From Erysipelothrix sp. HDW6C (GTDB lineage Bacteria; Bacillota_I; Bacilli_A; Erysipelotrichales; Erysipelotrichaceae): 64,000 nucleotides of DNA. The DNA lies in contig NZ_CP049861.1 in the NCBI RefSeq assembly GCF_011299615.1, positions 1,302,001 through 1,366,000 of the forward strand, given 5' to 3'. A model generated the notes under the pieces. The model did not search any database. It saw only the letters and a program-made list of their open reading frames with translations, and had not been told where the DNA came from. Position numbers and translations under genes: made by a program. Positions 54,330-62,666 of this stretch are shown here, piece by piece (within the stretch, counting starts at the first letter, position 1; the number at the start of each line of letters is the position of its first letter).

Positions 54330-55976
54330 ATGTTAAATGTAAGTAAAAAGTTAGTTGAAGCATATGCTTCACAAACAGTTAAGACTCTTCGTCATCAAGC
54401 GTCCATCAGTAATCGTGAAACGGGTGAGGTTCAAATTATTGCTGCTGGCATTAATTTAATTGTTGAAGATATTGGAATTGACGGTAATCCGATTGGGAAA
54501 TTTCCAATCGGATCTATCCGATTTGATTTAGTTGGAGATGTAACACATAGATTCTCTGTAAATGGATTATACGATGTTGTGATTACTGATATATACGAAT
54601 TTGATGATGGTGAGAATGAATCCGTTGTAGGAAAAAGATATCAAATTACGAGTATTGAATTTGATAAAGGATCTAAGACGACAACATTCGAAGGGTACGA
54701 CATAGCAAATAAACTCAACGTAGAATACATCAATATTGATATTGAGTACCCTACAACATTCAAATCTTTCGTAAAATCGTTCTATGAGTTTCATGGTATT
54801 GATGCCGATTTATCCAATTTATTCATGAGTGATTTTCTAATCGAATCGAAACCTGCTTATGATAGTGGCACGAGTGCACTTCAGGTTGCACGTGATATTG
54901 GGAAATTCGCCCTGTCTGTACAATTTGTTAATTCGATGAATGTGATTAAATTTGTTAGAGCGAGTGAAATAACAAATGCCGACTCGATTCACAATTTCGA
55001 TGGGTCTGTGAAAGCGTTCCAACAAAGCGGAGATAACTTCATGAGTTTAGGAATCAACACCTTGGTACTTGGTTTAATTACTGATATCGATAGTGAAAAT
55101 GTCAGTCACTCAGATGACTTAATGGTATCCTATGATGGCGTTGTTGAGTTGCGCTTAGATGATATTCCATTCATATGGAATGATGACTTAAAACGAGAAG
55201 TCATTAATACGATGTTCGATGAGATAAAAGGATTTAAATATAAAGCATTTACTCTTGAGGATAAGATGTTTATGTATGAAATTGGAGATACTATTTCTCA
55301 GAGCGGCTTGGCTGAAGATAACAGTAATTCAAGACTTGTTGTTTTGGGTAATACCACGACGAAGCAAGGGTCAATTATTACGAAGTATTCCGCGGATTCG
55401 CAGACGGTTGAAGAGACTGAAAATAAGTGGAGTAAGCTATCAGAAAAACGGAGAACAGAAATCCTTGTTAATAAACTTGATGGCCGAATAAAGGCTATCG
55501 CTGAAAAAACATCAATCATCGACGAACTAGGAGAAAAATTACAAGAACAAAGCGGAATTATCTCTCTAACAGATTCAAATTTACAGATTGAAATAGCAGA
55601 TCGAATTAAGCAAGGTGAGGATCTAATCTCTCAAACCTCTACGTTAATTGACCAAACAACGGAGTCAATTCGACTTGAAATTACCAAAATGGAAGAGAAT
55701 GTAGATGGATTAAATGAAGAGATGAGTCAAGTTAAAACATACTTTGAGTTCTCTGAAGCGCTAACGATTGGGAAAGTCGATAGTCCCTACAAACTCATCC
55801 TGGGAAGTGAAAGTATGAAATTTATGAATAATAATCAAGTTCAAACTGAAATAAGTAGGCAACAACTATTTACAACAAAAGTTACAATTCGAGAAAGTCT
55901 TAATGTTGGGAATCATATTATTGAGAAATCTCCTTTTGATAGTAATAGAACATTGTGGAGAGGAGTGAAGACATAA
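54330..55976 (+). CDS. Tail-associated (Tal/spike) protein
   Basis: A 548-residue baseplate hub. The N-terminal about 340 residues are beta-rich and resemble the gp27-like hub of siphophage Tal (blocks LNVEYINIDIEYPTTFKSFVKSFYEFHGI in the full reading and ALQVARDIGKFALSVQFVN). Then comes a long coiled coil (about 350-490, WSKLSEKRRTEILVNKLDGR ... DLISQTSTLIDQTTESIRLEI) and a small C-terminal domain. No peptidase motif was recognised, so it may be structural only. Its stop codon overlaps the next start by one base (TAATG). Confidence 0.8.
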   Translation: MLNVSKKLVEAYASQTVKTLRHQASISNRETGEVQIIAAGINLIVEDIGIDGNPIGKFPIGSIRFDLVGDVTHRFSVNGLYDVVITDIYEFDDGENESVVGKRYQITSIEFDKGSKTTTFEGYDIANKLNVEYINIDIEYPTTFKSFVKSFYEFHGIDADLSNLFMSDFLIESKPAYDSGTSALQVARDIGKFALSVQFVNSMNVIKFVRASEITNADSIHNFDGSVKAFQQSGDNFMSLGINTLVLGLITDIDSENVSHSDDLMVSYDGVVELRLDDIPFIWNDDLKREVINTMFDEIKGFKYKAFTLEDKMFMYEIGDTISQSGLAEDNSNSRLVVLGNTTTKQGSIITKYSADSQTVEETENKWSKLSEKRRTEILVNKLDGRIKAIAEKTSIIDELGEKLQEQSGIISLTDSNLQIEIADRIKQGEDLISQTSTLIDQTTESIRLEITKMEENVDGLNEEMSQVKTYFEFSEALTIGKVDSPYKLILGSESMKFMNNNQVQTEISRQQLFTTKVTIRESLNVGNHIIEKSPFDSNRTLWRGVKT

Positions 55977-57925
55977 TGGGTGCATTTAATAATAATAGAG
56001 ATTATGTGTTGGATATACGCTTATCACAACGTAGTCAAAATGTCGTAAATAACACATCTACGATTGCTGTTTCTCTTGTTATGAGAAATATATCATATGG
56101 TTCTGGATATTATAGTGGTGGGTTAGTTTTTCCCTATAGTTTGACGGTAAATGGTAGCGTTGTTGCCACAGGTAACAAAGCATATGATTTTCGCAACTAT
56201 AAAGAACTGGAGTTGACGAGCACTACGCTAACAATTAAACATAATGATGATGGTACAAAAACAGTATATGCAAGTGGCAGCTTTTCAGCGCATGCCTCTC
56301 TAGGTTCAGCAACGTCAAGTGCTTCACTGAATTTGAGTGCTATTCCGCGAAAATCTACAGTTTCTGTTCCTAATTCATTTGTAATGGGTAATCCATTACC
56401 CGTATCTCTAGGGAGGGCCCACAGTCGCTTCAATCATCGCGTTGTTCTGACGATACGTCCAGGTACAGGAACTGATATAATCTCTGTTTCAAATGTTGCC
56501 ACAAATACGGTGTTACAGATGAATGATGCTCAAATTGAAAGTCTCTGCCGTCGAGTACCTAATGATACTAAAATTACAGTATACGTATGGGTTGAGACGC
56601 TTGATGGATCTAAATCGTTAGGATCAACATCAACCGCAGTAATTGCAAATGTTCCTGGAAATGTTGTGCCTTCAATTCAAAATGTTACAGCAGAACCAAT
56701 TGAAGTCAATCCAAACTATCCACTGCATTGGGAAGCCATTTATGCTGGATTTACTCTCATGACATTAAAGGCAGGGCCAACAAGTGGTAAATTTGGATCG
56801 GTAGTGAAGAAAATTGATATAACTGCTACTGATTTTTCATCAAAAGAAAATCTATTCACAAAATCAGGTGATAAGACAGTTACTGCACTTGTCACAGACA
56901 GTCGGGGAAGAACAGCTACAGTTAGTTCAAAATTAAAGGTGTCTGAGTTTGAGTTTCCGAAAATGAATATATCATTTGTCCGGTGTGATAAGGATGGAAC
57001 AGTTAATCAATTTGGGAAATATGGGCGCCCTGTTGGCAAGATATCAGGAAAAGGTCGACATTATATTTATTTAATATACAAAGAGCGTGGTACGACACAA
57101 TGGCAAAGTTTGAATACTGATAAAGAGGGAGTAAGAACTCCTATAGGATCACTCATTAATATAGTCGCAGAGGGTGCTGAACTACACTTCTTAGATCGAA
57201 TGACTAATGTAAATATGCCTGGTCAACAAGAGTATTTATTTCTTCCGGAATTAAGCGTTACAAAATCATATGATATGAGACTTGTTGTAGCAAGTTTCTA
57301 TAATCCCTTTACACCACTTACAAAACCGATGGTTGTTGAATCTGAGCAAGTTGTTACAACAACTAAAGTAGCTCTTGATGTCGGCGTTGATAACATTGGT
57401 GTTGGTGGCATATTTACGCCAGGAAGAGGATCGTTAGATGTTAAGGGACAAATTTATCAGAATGATGGTATAAAAGTTGCGTCAGAAAAGGACTCAATTA
57501 ACATAATTCGTGGAAATGGGAATGGGCAAAATGAGAATTGGAACGCCGTTGCAAATACGAATTATGGTTTTACATTATTAAGGATAATAAGTGATTCGAA
57601 AACTGGACTGTTCTTTAAAAATCCTAATAATCGCTCTATTTACATAACAAAAGATGCGAGAGTTGAATTTGCAACTACACACGTTTTCACGAAATCAACT
57701 GCAACAGGGTACGGAATTCTTCAAATAGCTTTACTTCGGAACGGTACAGAGTCGATAGTTACACGGTCGGTACAAGGTATAGATAGTTCTGGATATACTG
57801 CTCAAAGTTGTAGCGCTATAGTAGATTGCAAAGCCGGCGATGTTCTTTATATGCAATGTCAATTTGCGACGGCAGGAGCTATTCTTACCTATCACTCAAC
57901 TGGCTTAACTGTTAAAGAACTCTAA
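55976..57925 (+). CDS. Receptor-binding baseplate protein: DUF859-like with C-terminal C1q-type head
   Basis: A 649-residue protein. The N-terminal about 130 residues match the siphovirus DUF859 pattern (NVVNNTSTIAVSL, TIKHNDDGTKTVYASGSF, SLNLSAIPRKST). A row of beta-sandwich repeats with Gly/Ser-rich linkers follows, and LGSTSTAVIANVPGNVVPSI marks another repeat edge. The end (about 505-649) looks like a C1q/jelly-roll head (GYGILQIALLRNGTESIV, KAGDVLYMQCQFATAGAILTYHSTGLTVKEL in sections). The head would bind a cell-wall sugar on the target cell. ATG 55976 follows GAGAGGAG. Confidence 0.78.
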   Translation: MGAFNNNRDYVLDIRLSQRSQNVVNNTSTIAVSLVMRNISYGSGYYSGGLVFPYSLTVNGSVVATGNKAYDFRNYKELELTSTTLTIKHNDDGTKTVYASGSFSAHASLGSATSSASLNLSAIPRKSTVSVPNSFVMGNPLPVSLGRAHSRFNHRVVLTIRPGTGTDIISVSNVATNTVLQMNDAQIESLCRRVPNDTKITVYVWVETLDGSKSLGSTSTAVIANVPGNVVPSIQNVTAEPIEVNPNYPLHWEAIYAGFTLMTLKAGPTSGKFGSVVKKIDITATDFSSKENLFTKSGDKTVTALVTDSRGRTATVSSKLKVSEFEFPKMNISFVRCDKDGTVNQFGKYGRPVGKISGKGRHYIYLIYKERGTTQWQSLNTDKEGVRTPIGSLINIVAEGAELHFLDRMTNVNMPGQQEYLFLPELSVTKSYDMRLVVASFYNPFTPLTKPMVVESEQVVTTTKVALDVGVDNIGVGGIFTPGRGSLDVKGQIYQNDGIKVASEKDSINIIRGNGNGQNENWNAVANTNYGFTLLRIISDSKTGLFFKNPNNRSIYITKDARVEFATTHVFTKSTATGYGILQIALLRNGTESIVTRSVQGIDSSGYTAQSCSAIVDCKAGDVLYMQCQFATAGAILTYHSTGLTVKEL

Positions 57926-58051
57926 AACACTTAATCGTTGAAATGAAAATAAAAATGACGGGTGAAATTTACGGGTTATGGGAATGCTTTTGTAAATCTT
58001 GGCAATTTCAAGCTGCAAAATTTGTGAAAGTATATATTATTAGGAGGAAAT

Positions 58052-58471
58052 ATGAAGGAATTAATTTTGAGAATTATCGAACCCCCCCTTGGTGTTGCAT
58101 TAGCTTTACTTCCGCTTTCAATATTGGCTAAGAATCTAATTGGTGCAGGGCATTCGATCCAAGAAAATGCATTTAATTTGAATTATCTCAAACGAGGGCT
58201 ATTCAAAGGGATACTAATATACTTGGGTATAGGCATTATTTCGTTGATGTCTTTGTTATCAAACGAATTATTTGTGGTGATTAATGATGTGACTTACACA
58301 CTCGTAAATGGGGTAACGGTGATTATTATGGGTGCGGTAATGGTGTACATAATTGATACATTTAAGATCCTTCAACTAGTGTGGAGAACGTCAACAACAG
58401 TAACGATTGAAAGTGATAGAGTAAAAAGCCAAAAAGACAGGACGTTTTGTCTGCAGGAGGAAAAGAAATAG
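58052..58471 (+). CDS. Putative holin (139 aa, three spans)
   Basis: A small membrane protein just before the endolysin. Hydrophobic segments are at about 8-28 (IEPPLGVALALLPLSILA), 55-78 (GILIYLGIGIISLMSLL) and 80-110 (NGVTVIIMGAVMVYIIDTF). The C-terminal tail is charged (DRVKSQKDRTFCLQEEKK). Size, topology and position suggest a holin, but no family motif is seen. GGAGG precedes the ATG, and the stop codon shares a base with the endolysin GTG. The about 125 bases upstream hold no convincing gene. Confidence 0.6.
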   Translation: MKELILRIIEPPLGVALALLPLSILAKNLIGAGHSIQENAFNLNYLKRGLFKGILIYLGIGIISLMSLLSNELFVVINDVTYTLVNGVTVIIMGAVMVYIIDTFKILQLVWRTSTTVTIESDRVKSQKDRTFCLQEEKK

Positions 58472-59232
58472 TGTTATTACCAAAAATGTTAGACTACCTG
58501 CGAAGTCCAGTTAATTCATCGTGGGTTAATTTCGAAGGTCACAAAGACGGTTCAGCAATGGATCTAGGATTCTTCATTGGAGAGCCTACAAATCAACTAA
58601 TTCACGCGTCAGCGGATGCAAAAGTATTTGAAGTAAGTTATGACAGTGCTGCAGGTAATCTTATTGTGCTTGGTTCGCAGTATTCAAATACTCATGACCT
58701 TTGGCTTGCGAATGCTCATATGGAGTCATTACCAACGCTTAAAGCAGGTGAAACCGTTAAATTAGGTCAGCAATTAGGACGCATGGGTAATACAGGTCAA
58801 TCACATGGACCACATGACCATTTCCGTGTATCTATCGTGCCGAAGGGAACTCCGTTCACTTGGTCAAACTTTGATAAGTATCGAGTTGATCCATATAACT
58901 ATGTTTATGCATATGCAGACCAATATGTACGTGGTATGCGTGTTAAACCAGCAGTACCATTCGTAGTTGCTGGTGGAAGTGAACTACCGATTGTTGTAGA
59001 GGTTGGAAACTTCTCACCTGACCGCGTTATTAACGTTCGCGATAACCCAAGCACAAAAAATGGTAACGTTGTTGCGACATATGAGCCAGGAGAATCGGTA
59101 GCCTATGAGGGGTATGTAAAGAATGAAGGGTACATTTGGTTGACCTATGTCAGTTCTGCCACTGGAGAACGTCGTTATATGGTATCAAGCCCAAACGTTC
59201 AAGGAGAACCTGATTGGGGAACCTTTAGTTAA
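58471..59232 (+). CDS. Endolysin: M23 peptidase with C-terminal SH3-like domain
   Basis: A 253-residue peptidoglycan hydrolase without signal peptide, as expected for holin-dependent release. The GTG start at 58471 is 9 bases after AGGAGG; a longer frame begins in the holin gene. Zn site residues of M23 (LytM) are complete: HKDGSAMDLGFF (HxxxD) near residue 28 and GPHDHFRVSI (HxH) near residue 118. The C-terminal part (about 175-250, VEVGNFSPDRVINVRDNPSTKNG in pieces) is an SH3b-like wall-binding domain. M23 enzymes cleave cross-bridge peptides. Confidence 0.9.
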   Translation: MLLPKMLDYLRSPVNSSWVNFEGHKDGSAMDLGFFIGEPTNQLIHASADAKVFEVSYDSAAGNLIVLGSQYSNTHDLWLANAHMESLPTLKAGETVKLGQQLGRMGNTGQSHGPHDHFRVSIVPKGTPFTWSNFDKYRVDPYNYVYAYADQYVRGMRVKPAVPFVVAGGSELPIVVEVGNFSPDRVINVRDNPSTKNGNVVATYEPGESVAYEGYVKNEGYIWLTYVSSATGERRYMVSSPNVQGEPDWGTFS

Positions 59233-59441
59233 TGGATAGTAACGATACAAAATTGTTAAGAGCGATACATGAGGTTGATTCCAAAGTAGTTGAGTTAAAA
59301 TCAAATCTCGACAATGCGGTTGAAGCAAGATTCAAAGATCATGACCGCAGGCTTTCTTCGCTTGAGTCTAATCAACGATGGGTTTCTCTTGCGGTGATAG
59401 GCGCTTGCCTAACTGCAGTAATGACGATCATATTGAAATAG
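59232..59441 (+). CDS. XhlA-like holin-associated protein
   Basis: A 69-residue protein. An N-terminal coiled coil (LLRAIHEVDSKVVELKSNLDNA, then KDHDRRLSSLESNQRW) is followed by one span (VSLAVIGACLTAVMTIILK). This is the XhlA/hemolysin XhlA pattern found beside holins in Bacillus prophages and PBSX. It overlaps the endolysin stop by one base. A terminator follows, so it closes the tail/lysis operon. Confidence 0.8.
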   Translation: MDSNDTKLLRAIHEVDSKVVELKSNLDNAVEARFKDHDRRLSSLESNQRWVSLAVIGACLTAVMTIILK

Positions 59442-59448
59442 TAAACGA

Positions 59449-59476
59449 GCCACCTTCTAAATTGAGGGTGGTTTTC
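59449..59476 (+). terminator. Terminator of the tail/lysis operon
   Basis: CCACC / GGTGG stem (59450-59454 with 59467-59471), 12-base loop, TTTT tail. Confidence 0.7.
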
Positions 59477-59516
59477 CTTCGTTTATATGCATTATTTACA
59501 TATGAGGAGGTATATC

Positions 59517-60073
59517 ATGAAAAAAAAATTATGGTTTTAGGTCTATTAGTTCTGACAATAAGTCCTATTGGTATCAACGAAACTTCGGCAGATGAGTCCA
59601 CATTCGTTAGCGAATTAAGACTAGGCTCAGCAAAAAATACCTCGCCGGCAACTGGTGTGGTGAAGGTTGCATCTAATAATGCATACACATATTCAAGCTA
59701 TAGCGGTGGAGCGAGAGTTAAAAAACTTCCAATTCAAACCGAATGGCTAGTTCATGAAGAAGCATACGACAGTACTGGACAAAGATGGTATCGTGTATCG
59801 AATAACGAGTGGATTAAATGGACTGATATCACAATTGTATATTTGGAAACTATCACTAGTGGCGTAATCAAGGTTAATCACCCAACCCCAATAGCAACCT
59901 GGACTAGTTATTTCGACCACAGAACTGTCGTAGGGTACATCCCATCAAACACAAAATGGAAGTATGATAAAGTTGCAACTTTTAATGGAATGGCTTGGTT
60001 TCGAATTGCTCATAATAATGTCACTGGGATCAGTCAATGGGTTCCAATGATTTATGTTAACGTAGAATACTAG
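59517..60073 (+). pseudogene. Secreted SH3-domain protein with its signal-peptide start out of frame (A9 tract)
   Basis: A frame open to 60073 encodes a signal-peptide-like core (MVLGLLVLTISPIGINETSA) and a secreted domain with two SH3b-like units (TYSSYSGGARVKKLPIQTEW and TWTSYFDHRTVVGYIPSNTKW). GAGGAGG is placed for the ATG at 59517, but that ATG is out of frame: after a run of nine A (59520-59528) it reads MKKKLWF then stop. Ten A would give MKKKIMVLGLL. An in-frame ATG at 59531 is possible but about 20 bases from the ribosome site. The locus may be phase-variable, recently broken, or a sequencing error. Function unknown; possibly wall-binding. Confidence 0.7.
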
Positions 60074-60078
60074 ATAAG

Positions 60079-60101
60079 AAAAGCGCAAATCGCGCTTTTT
60101 T
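60079..60101 (+). terminator. Terminator after the SH3 gene
   Basis: AAAAGCGC / GCGCTTTT stem with a 5-base loop and a T-tract. Confidence 0.85.
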
Positions 60102-60211
60102 CTTCTTTTTGCTAGTAATAGATTAGCAACAAGTCTTTGTAATTTTAAAATAATTGAAGGACTTTTCAGGTGCGATTAGTTTTATGAATAACTTTATACT
60201 GAGGTGATCAT

Positions 60212-60486
60212 ATGCAAATCGGAAAATATGTAATCAACGACAGACCTATCACTCACATCGACTGCAGCCACAGAAAAATATACATTCACCATAACAATGG
60301 ACTTACTTAGTGCTATACTTCGTTGAAATCATTTGAATCAGATACGTTCATACGCGTCTCACACCAATCTTAGTAAATTGCGGCAGAGTCTCACATTATG
60401 ATGGTCATAAAATAATCATGGATGATGGCACAGTTCTCTATGCATCTAGGTCGATGCGAAATAAAATATATACTGTAAAAGGGTAA
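60212..60486 (+). pseudogene. Broken LytTR-domain regulator
   Basis: About 92 codons matching the LytTR DNA-binding domain if repaired: RPITHIDCSHRKIYIHHNNG, then SLKSFESDTFIRVSHQS, LVNCGRVSH and IIMDDGTVLYASRSMRNKI. FIRVSHQSLVN corresponds to the usual FIRVHRSYLVN. The frame has an in-frame TAG at 60308-60310 and a one-base shift near 60370. GAGGTGAT precedes the ATG. It would have been a LytTR-only regulator, and in this state it cannot be made. The family match rests on the motif order. Confidence 0.65.
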
Positions 60487-60855
60487 GGAGTATATAAACA
60501 CACTAATAAATTGTAAGTATCGAGTCCTATCCAATAAATATTACTTCAATTTCATTGACATGACCCTTTCATAAAGCAGGCTTTTGATATGATTGAGTTA
60601 TTACATCAAACAACACACAAGCAAGACTCACACAAACTCTTTCTACCTTGGTTTTTAAATTGGTTTAGATTACAAATATTATTAAGATTGTAAGCTCAAG
60701 TTTACACCGATATTATAAATATAGTACACTAAAATCAAAAAAATATAGGGCTTGCATTACTATTTCTCTTTGATATGTTTTAAATACAAGAGGGGAAGAA
60801 GTAGTAGGGGGTTAATTGTAGAATAATTACTAATCAAAAGATAAGGAGAATAATT

Positions 60856-61432
60856 ACGAAGAGATTATTGAAGTCAATTGTTCTATTTGGTTTTTCTATT
60901 TTTGATGATGGTCCGTGCAATTGTGCCGATTGATGCGAATGAGGATTATGTTCCAGAAGGATTTAAAGAAGCAACAGAAGAAGAAAAGCTTCAATACAGA
61001 GAAGAGGGAACAGAAGATATTCAATTCATTCAACAAGTGTACAATGATAACAAATTTACACAGGAGTATTTGGACTCAAAACCTAAGACATGGACCGGAA
61101 TTTACGATCCACAAAAAGAAATAGATTATCGTACAGCATTCAGTTCTGTAACGTGGTTGGTGAGTGGTGGTCAAAAATCTCTTAGTATTACAATCAAAAG
61201 TAGCTATTACATCGGGTAAAAGAGAGATCTTGGGTTGCACTCTATTATTAACGTGCAAATGATTATAATTGGGTTGTTGCAAGACGAACCAATTCTACTT
61301 CAGATGCCAGTATGTATGATCAGTATGTGTGCCACGCAGATTGGCCAAGAGCTTAAAAAAACTTGGAATCTAGAGCCTCGGAGAGCAAACTTAGGATATT
61401 GGGGGTTTGTCGGTGTAGGGTGCAACGGATAG
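60856..61432 (+). pseudogene. Broken secreted DUF2599-domain protein
   Basis: A repaired reading gives a signal peptide (KRLLKSIVLFGFSIF, with ACG where ATG is expected 8 bases after AAGGAG), then AIVPIDANEDYVPEGFKEAT, and a C-terminal DUF2599-type domain (SWVALYY, YNWVVARRTNSTSDASMYDQ, YVCHADWPR, LKKTWNLEPRRANLGYWG, FVGVGCNG). Frame changes are needed near 60900, 61215 and 61355, and an in-frame stop occurs near 61247. DUF2599 proteins are small secreted Gram-positive proteins of unknown role. The two Cys residues of the domain are still encoded. Confidence 0.65.
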
Positions 61433-61433
61433 T

Positions 61434-61470
61434 TTAAAAGAGATATTCATTTTTGAGTATCTCTTTAAAA
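61434..61470. terminator. Bidirectional terminator
   Basis: AAAGAGATA / TATCTCTTT stem (61437-61445 with 61458-61466), A and T flanks on both sides. It serves the minus-strand small membrane-protein gene and the DUF2599 remnant. Confidence 0.75.
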
Positions 61471-61674
61471 TGAAATTAATATGTCAATTACTAATGTTAA
61501 TATTCCCAAAACGAAAGAAGGAAAGAATACCTTGTTTAACATTACGATAGTTGCGTCCAACCATGTGATGAGGTCGAATGAATCGGTACCGACCTTTTGA
61601 ATAGTCGTGTTAGACCACGCAAAGGTGACTAAAGCAACTAAAAAAAATAGAGACAAAAGCCTAATTCTTTTCAT
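61465..61674 (-). CDS. Small membrane protein (69 aa)
   Basis: Not recognised. The N-terminus MKRIRLLSLFFLVALVTFAW is a signal anchor, and the C-terminal KVFFPSFVLGILTLVIDILI is a second hydrophobic segment. The middle (NTTIQKVGTDSFDLITW) would lie outside. GGAGAG is about 9 bases upstream of the ATG on the minus strand. It is the only intact-looking frame in the decay zone. Confidence 0.55.
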   Translation of the reverse strand: MKRIRLLSLFFLVALVTFAWSNTTIQKVGTDSFDLITWLDATIVMLNKVFFPSFVLGILTLVIDILISF

Positions 61675-62216
61675 TTCATAGCTCTCCGTGTACGTAAACC
61701 ATAGATGATTTTAGATGGAAAGGCAATAAATCTAACACGCACAAATAAACTCAGTTCTTCAAGAAGCATTCCTGAAGTCTAAGACTATATTTATTCTAAG
61801 ACTATATCTATACAGTTGAAGTTCAGGGATAACGTAGATTGCTTGTATGGTGACCGTGTAGGTAAGTTTGAAGACTTTGCAGATGAGGAATACTTATATC
61901 TCGGCGATGAAGCGATTGATTGGGCGGATATTATACACATTAGGATAGTGGAATAAGCGATTTACTGATTGCCCCAAAATTGCCCGTTTATACAAACAAA
62001 TACATATTCATAAGAAACTAGGGGAACATCATATGTGGTTATGACACACTTATGAGTCACTCAAATAATGTAATGACAATTTCATTGCACTTTACTACAA
62101 TGCATAAAAACGTTGCCTGTCAGGCGTACCGCATCTATACTATTGAATGATGGGTTAAGCATTGTAGAAAGATATTAAGCGGAGATAGAACTAAATTTAT
62201 TGTAGAGGAGTTTTGC
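61675..62216 (+). other. Gene-poor decay region with a protein fragment
   Basis: No intact gene. A short open frame at about 61780-61956 reads QLKFRDNVDCLYGDRVGKF and EDFADEEYLYLGDEAIDWADIIH in two pieces and looks like the C-terminus of a lost protein. TCTAAGACTATAT is repeated at 61778-61790 and 61795-61807. The rest (61957-62216) shows no promoter, gene or transposon end that I recognise. Confidence 0.45.
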
Positions 62217-62386
62217 ATGACATTTTGGGTTAAAGCAAAGAAATATTTACTAAATACCGAAAGAAATTGAATAACTCAAAACTTGAGCAATTGTATAAAA
62301 CGCGTTTACTGAGAAAGTGGTTTTTTGAACAGTTTTTGAATGATTATGGAATAAATCTAGTCGATGTTAGCTCAATGGATAATTAA
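62217..62386 (+). pseudogene. Frameshifted small ORF
   Basis: GAGGAG is 8 bases before the ATG. The frame MTFWVKAKKYLLNTE stops early. A one-base shift joins it to KYRKKLNNSKLEQLYKTRLL and FFEQFLNDYGINLVDVSSMDN (given in pieces), about 56 codons in all. The repaired protein is basic and helical, and I do not recognise it. It may be chance coding, but the ribosome site is good. Confidence 0.4.
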
Positions 62387-62451
62387 CTTCGATATTTTTC
62401 TAGACATCTATATAGTTTATCCTTTGTATGCGTTTAGGTATGCTAAAACAA

Positions 62452-62474
62452 TAAAAAGCCCACTTTAAAGTGGG
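62452..62474 (-). terminator. Terminator of tRNA-Trp
   Basis: CCCACTTTAAAGTGGG palindrome followed on the minus strand by CTTTTTAT. Confidence 0.8.
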
Positions 62475-62487
62475 GTGAAATGTATAA

Positions 62488-62561
62488 TGGCAGGGATAGT
62501 AGGATTCGAACCCACATTAACGGTGTTGGAGACCGTTGCTCTACCGTTGAACTATATCCCT
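62488..62561 (-). tRNA. tRNA-Trp(CCA)
   Basis: A 74-nt tRNA on the minus strand with acceptor stem AGGGATA/TATCCCT, D-arm, anticodon loop CTCCAAC (anticodon CCA, tryptophan), T-arm GTGGGTTCGAATCCTAC, and an encoded CCA end. Its 3' end faces the decay zone and the tail island. Confidence 0.95.
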
Positions 62562-62666
62562 GTGTATTCGCAAAGCCATTACTGGGGTCAACTGCTCACA
62601 AATAATATCATAGTCTTATATCAATTTCAACATGTATTTGCTATAATGTTTCAAGAGGTACAAACT

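Noticed and set aside
57926..58051. A 62-codon frame from 57943 between the receptor-binding and holin-like genes
   Set aside because: It runs through the holin ribosome site and into the holin gene in another frame, without its own ribosome site.
61957..62216. Insertion-sequence remnant
   Set aside because: No terminal inverted repeats, target duplication or transposase fragment could be recognised.
48328..62561. Complete prophage
   Set aside because: No integrase, terminase, portal, capsid or replication gene, and no attachment repeat at the borders. A tail-only element fits better.
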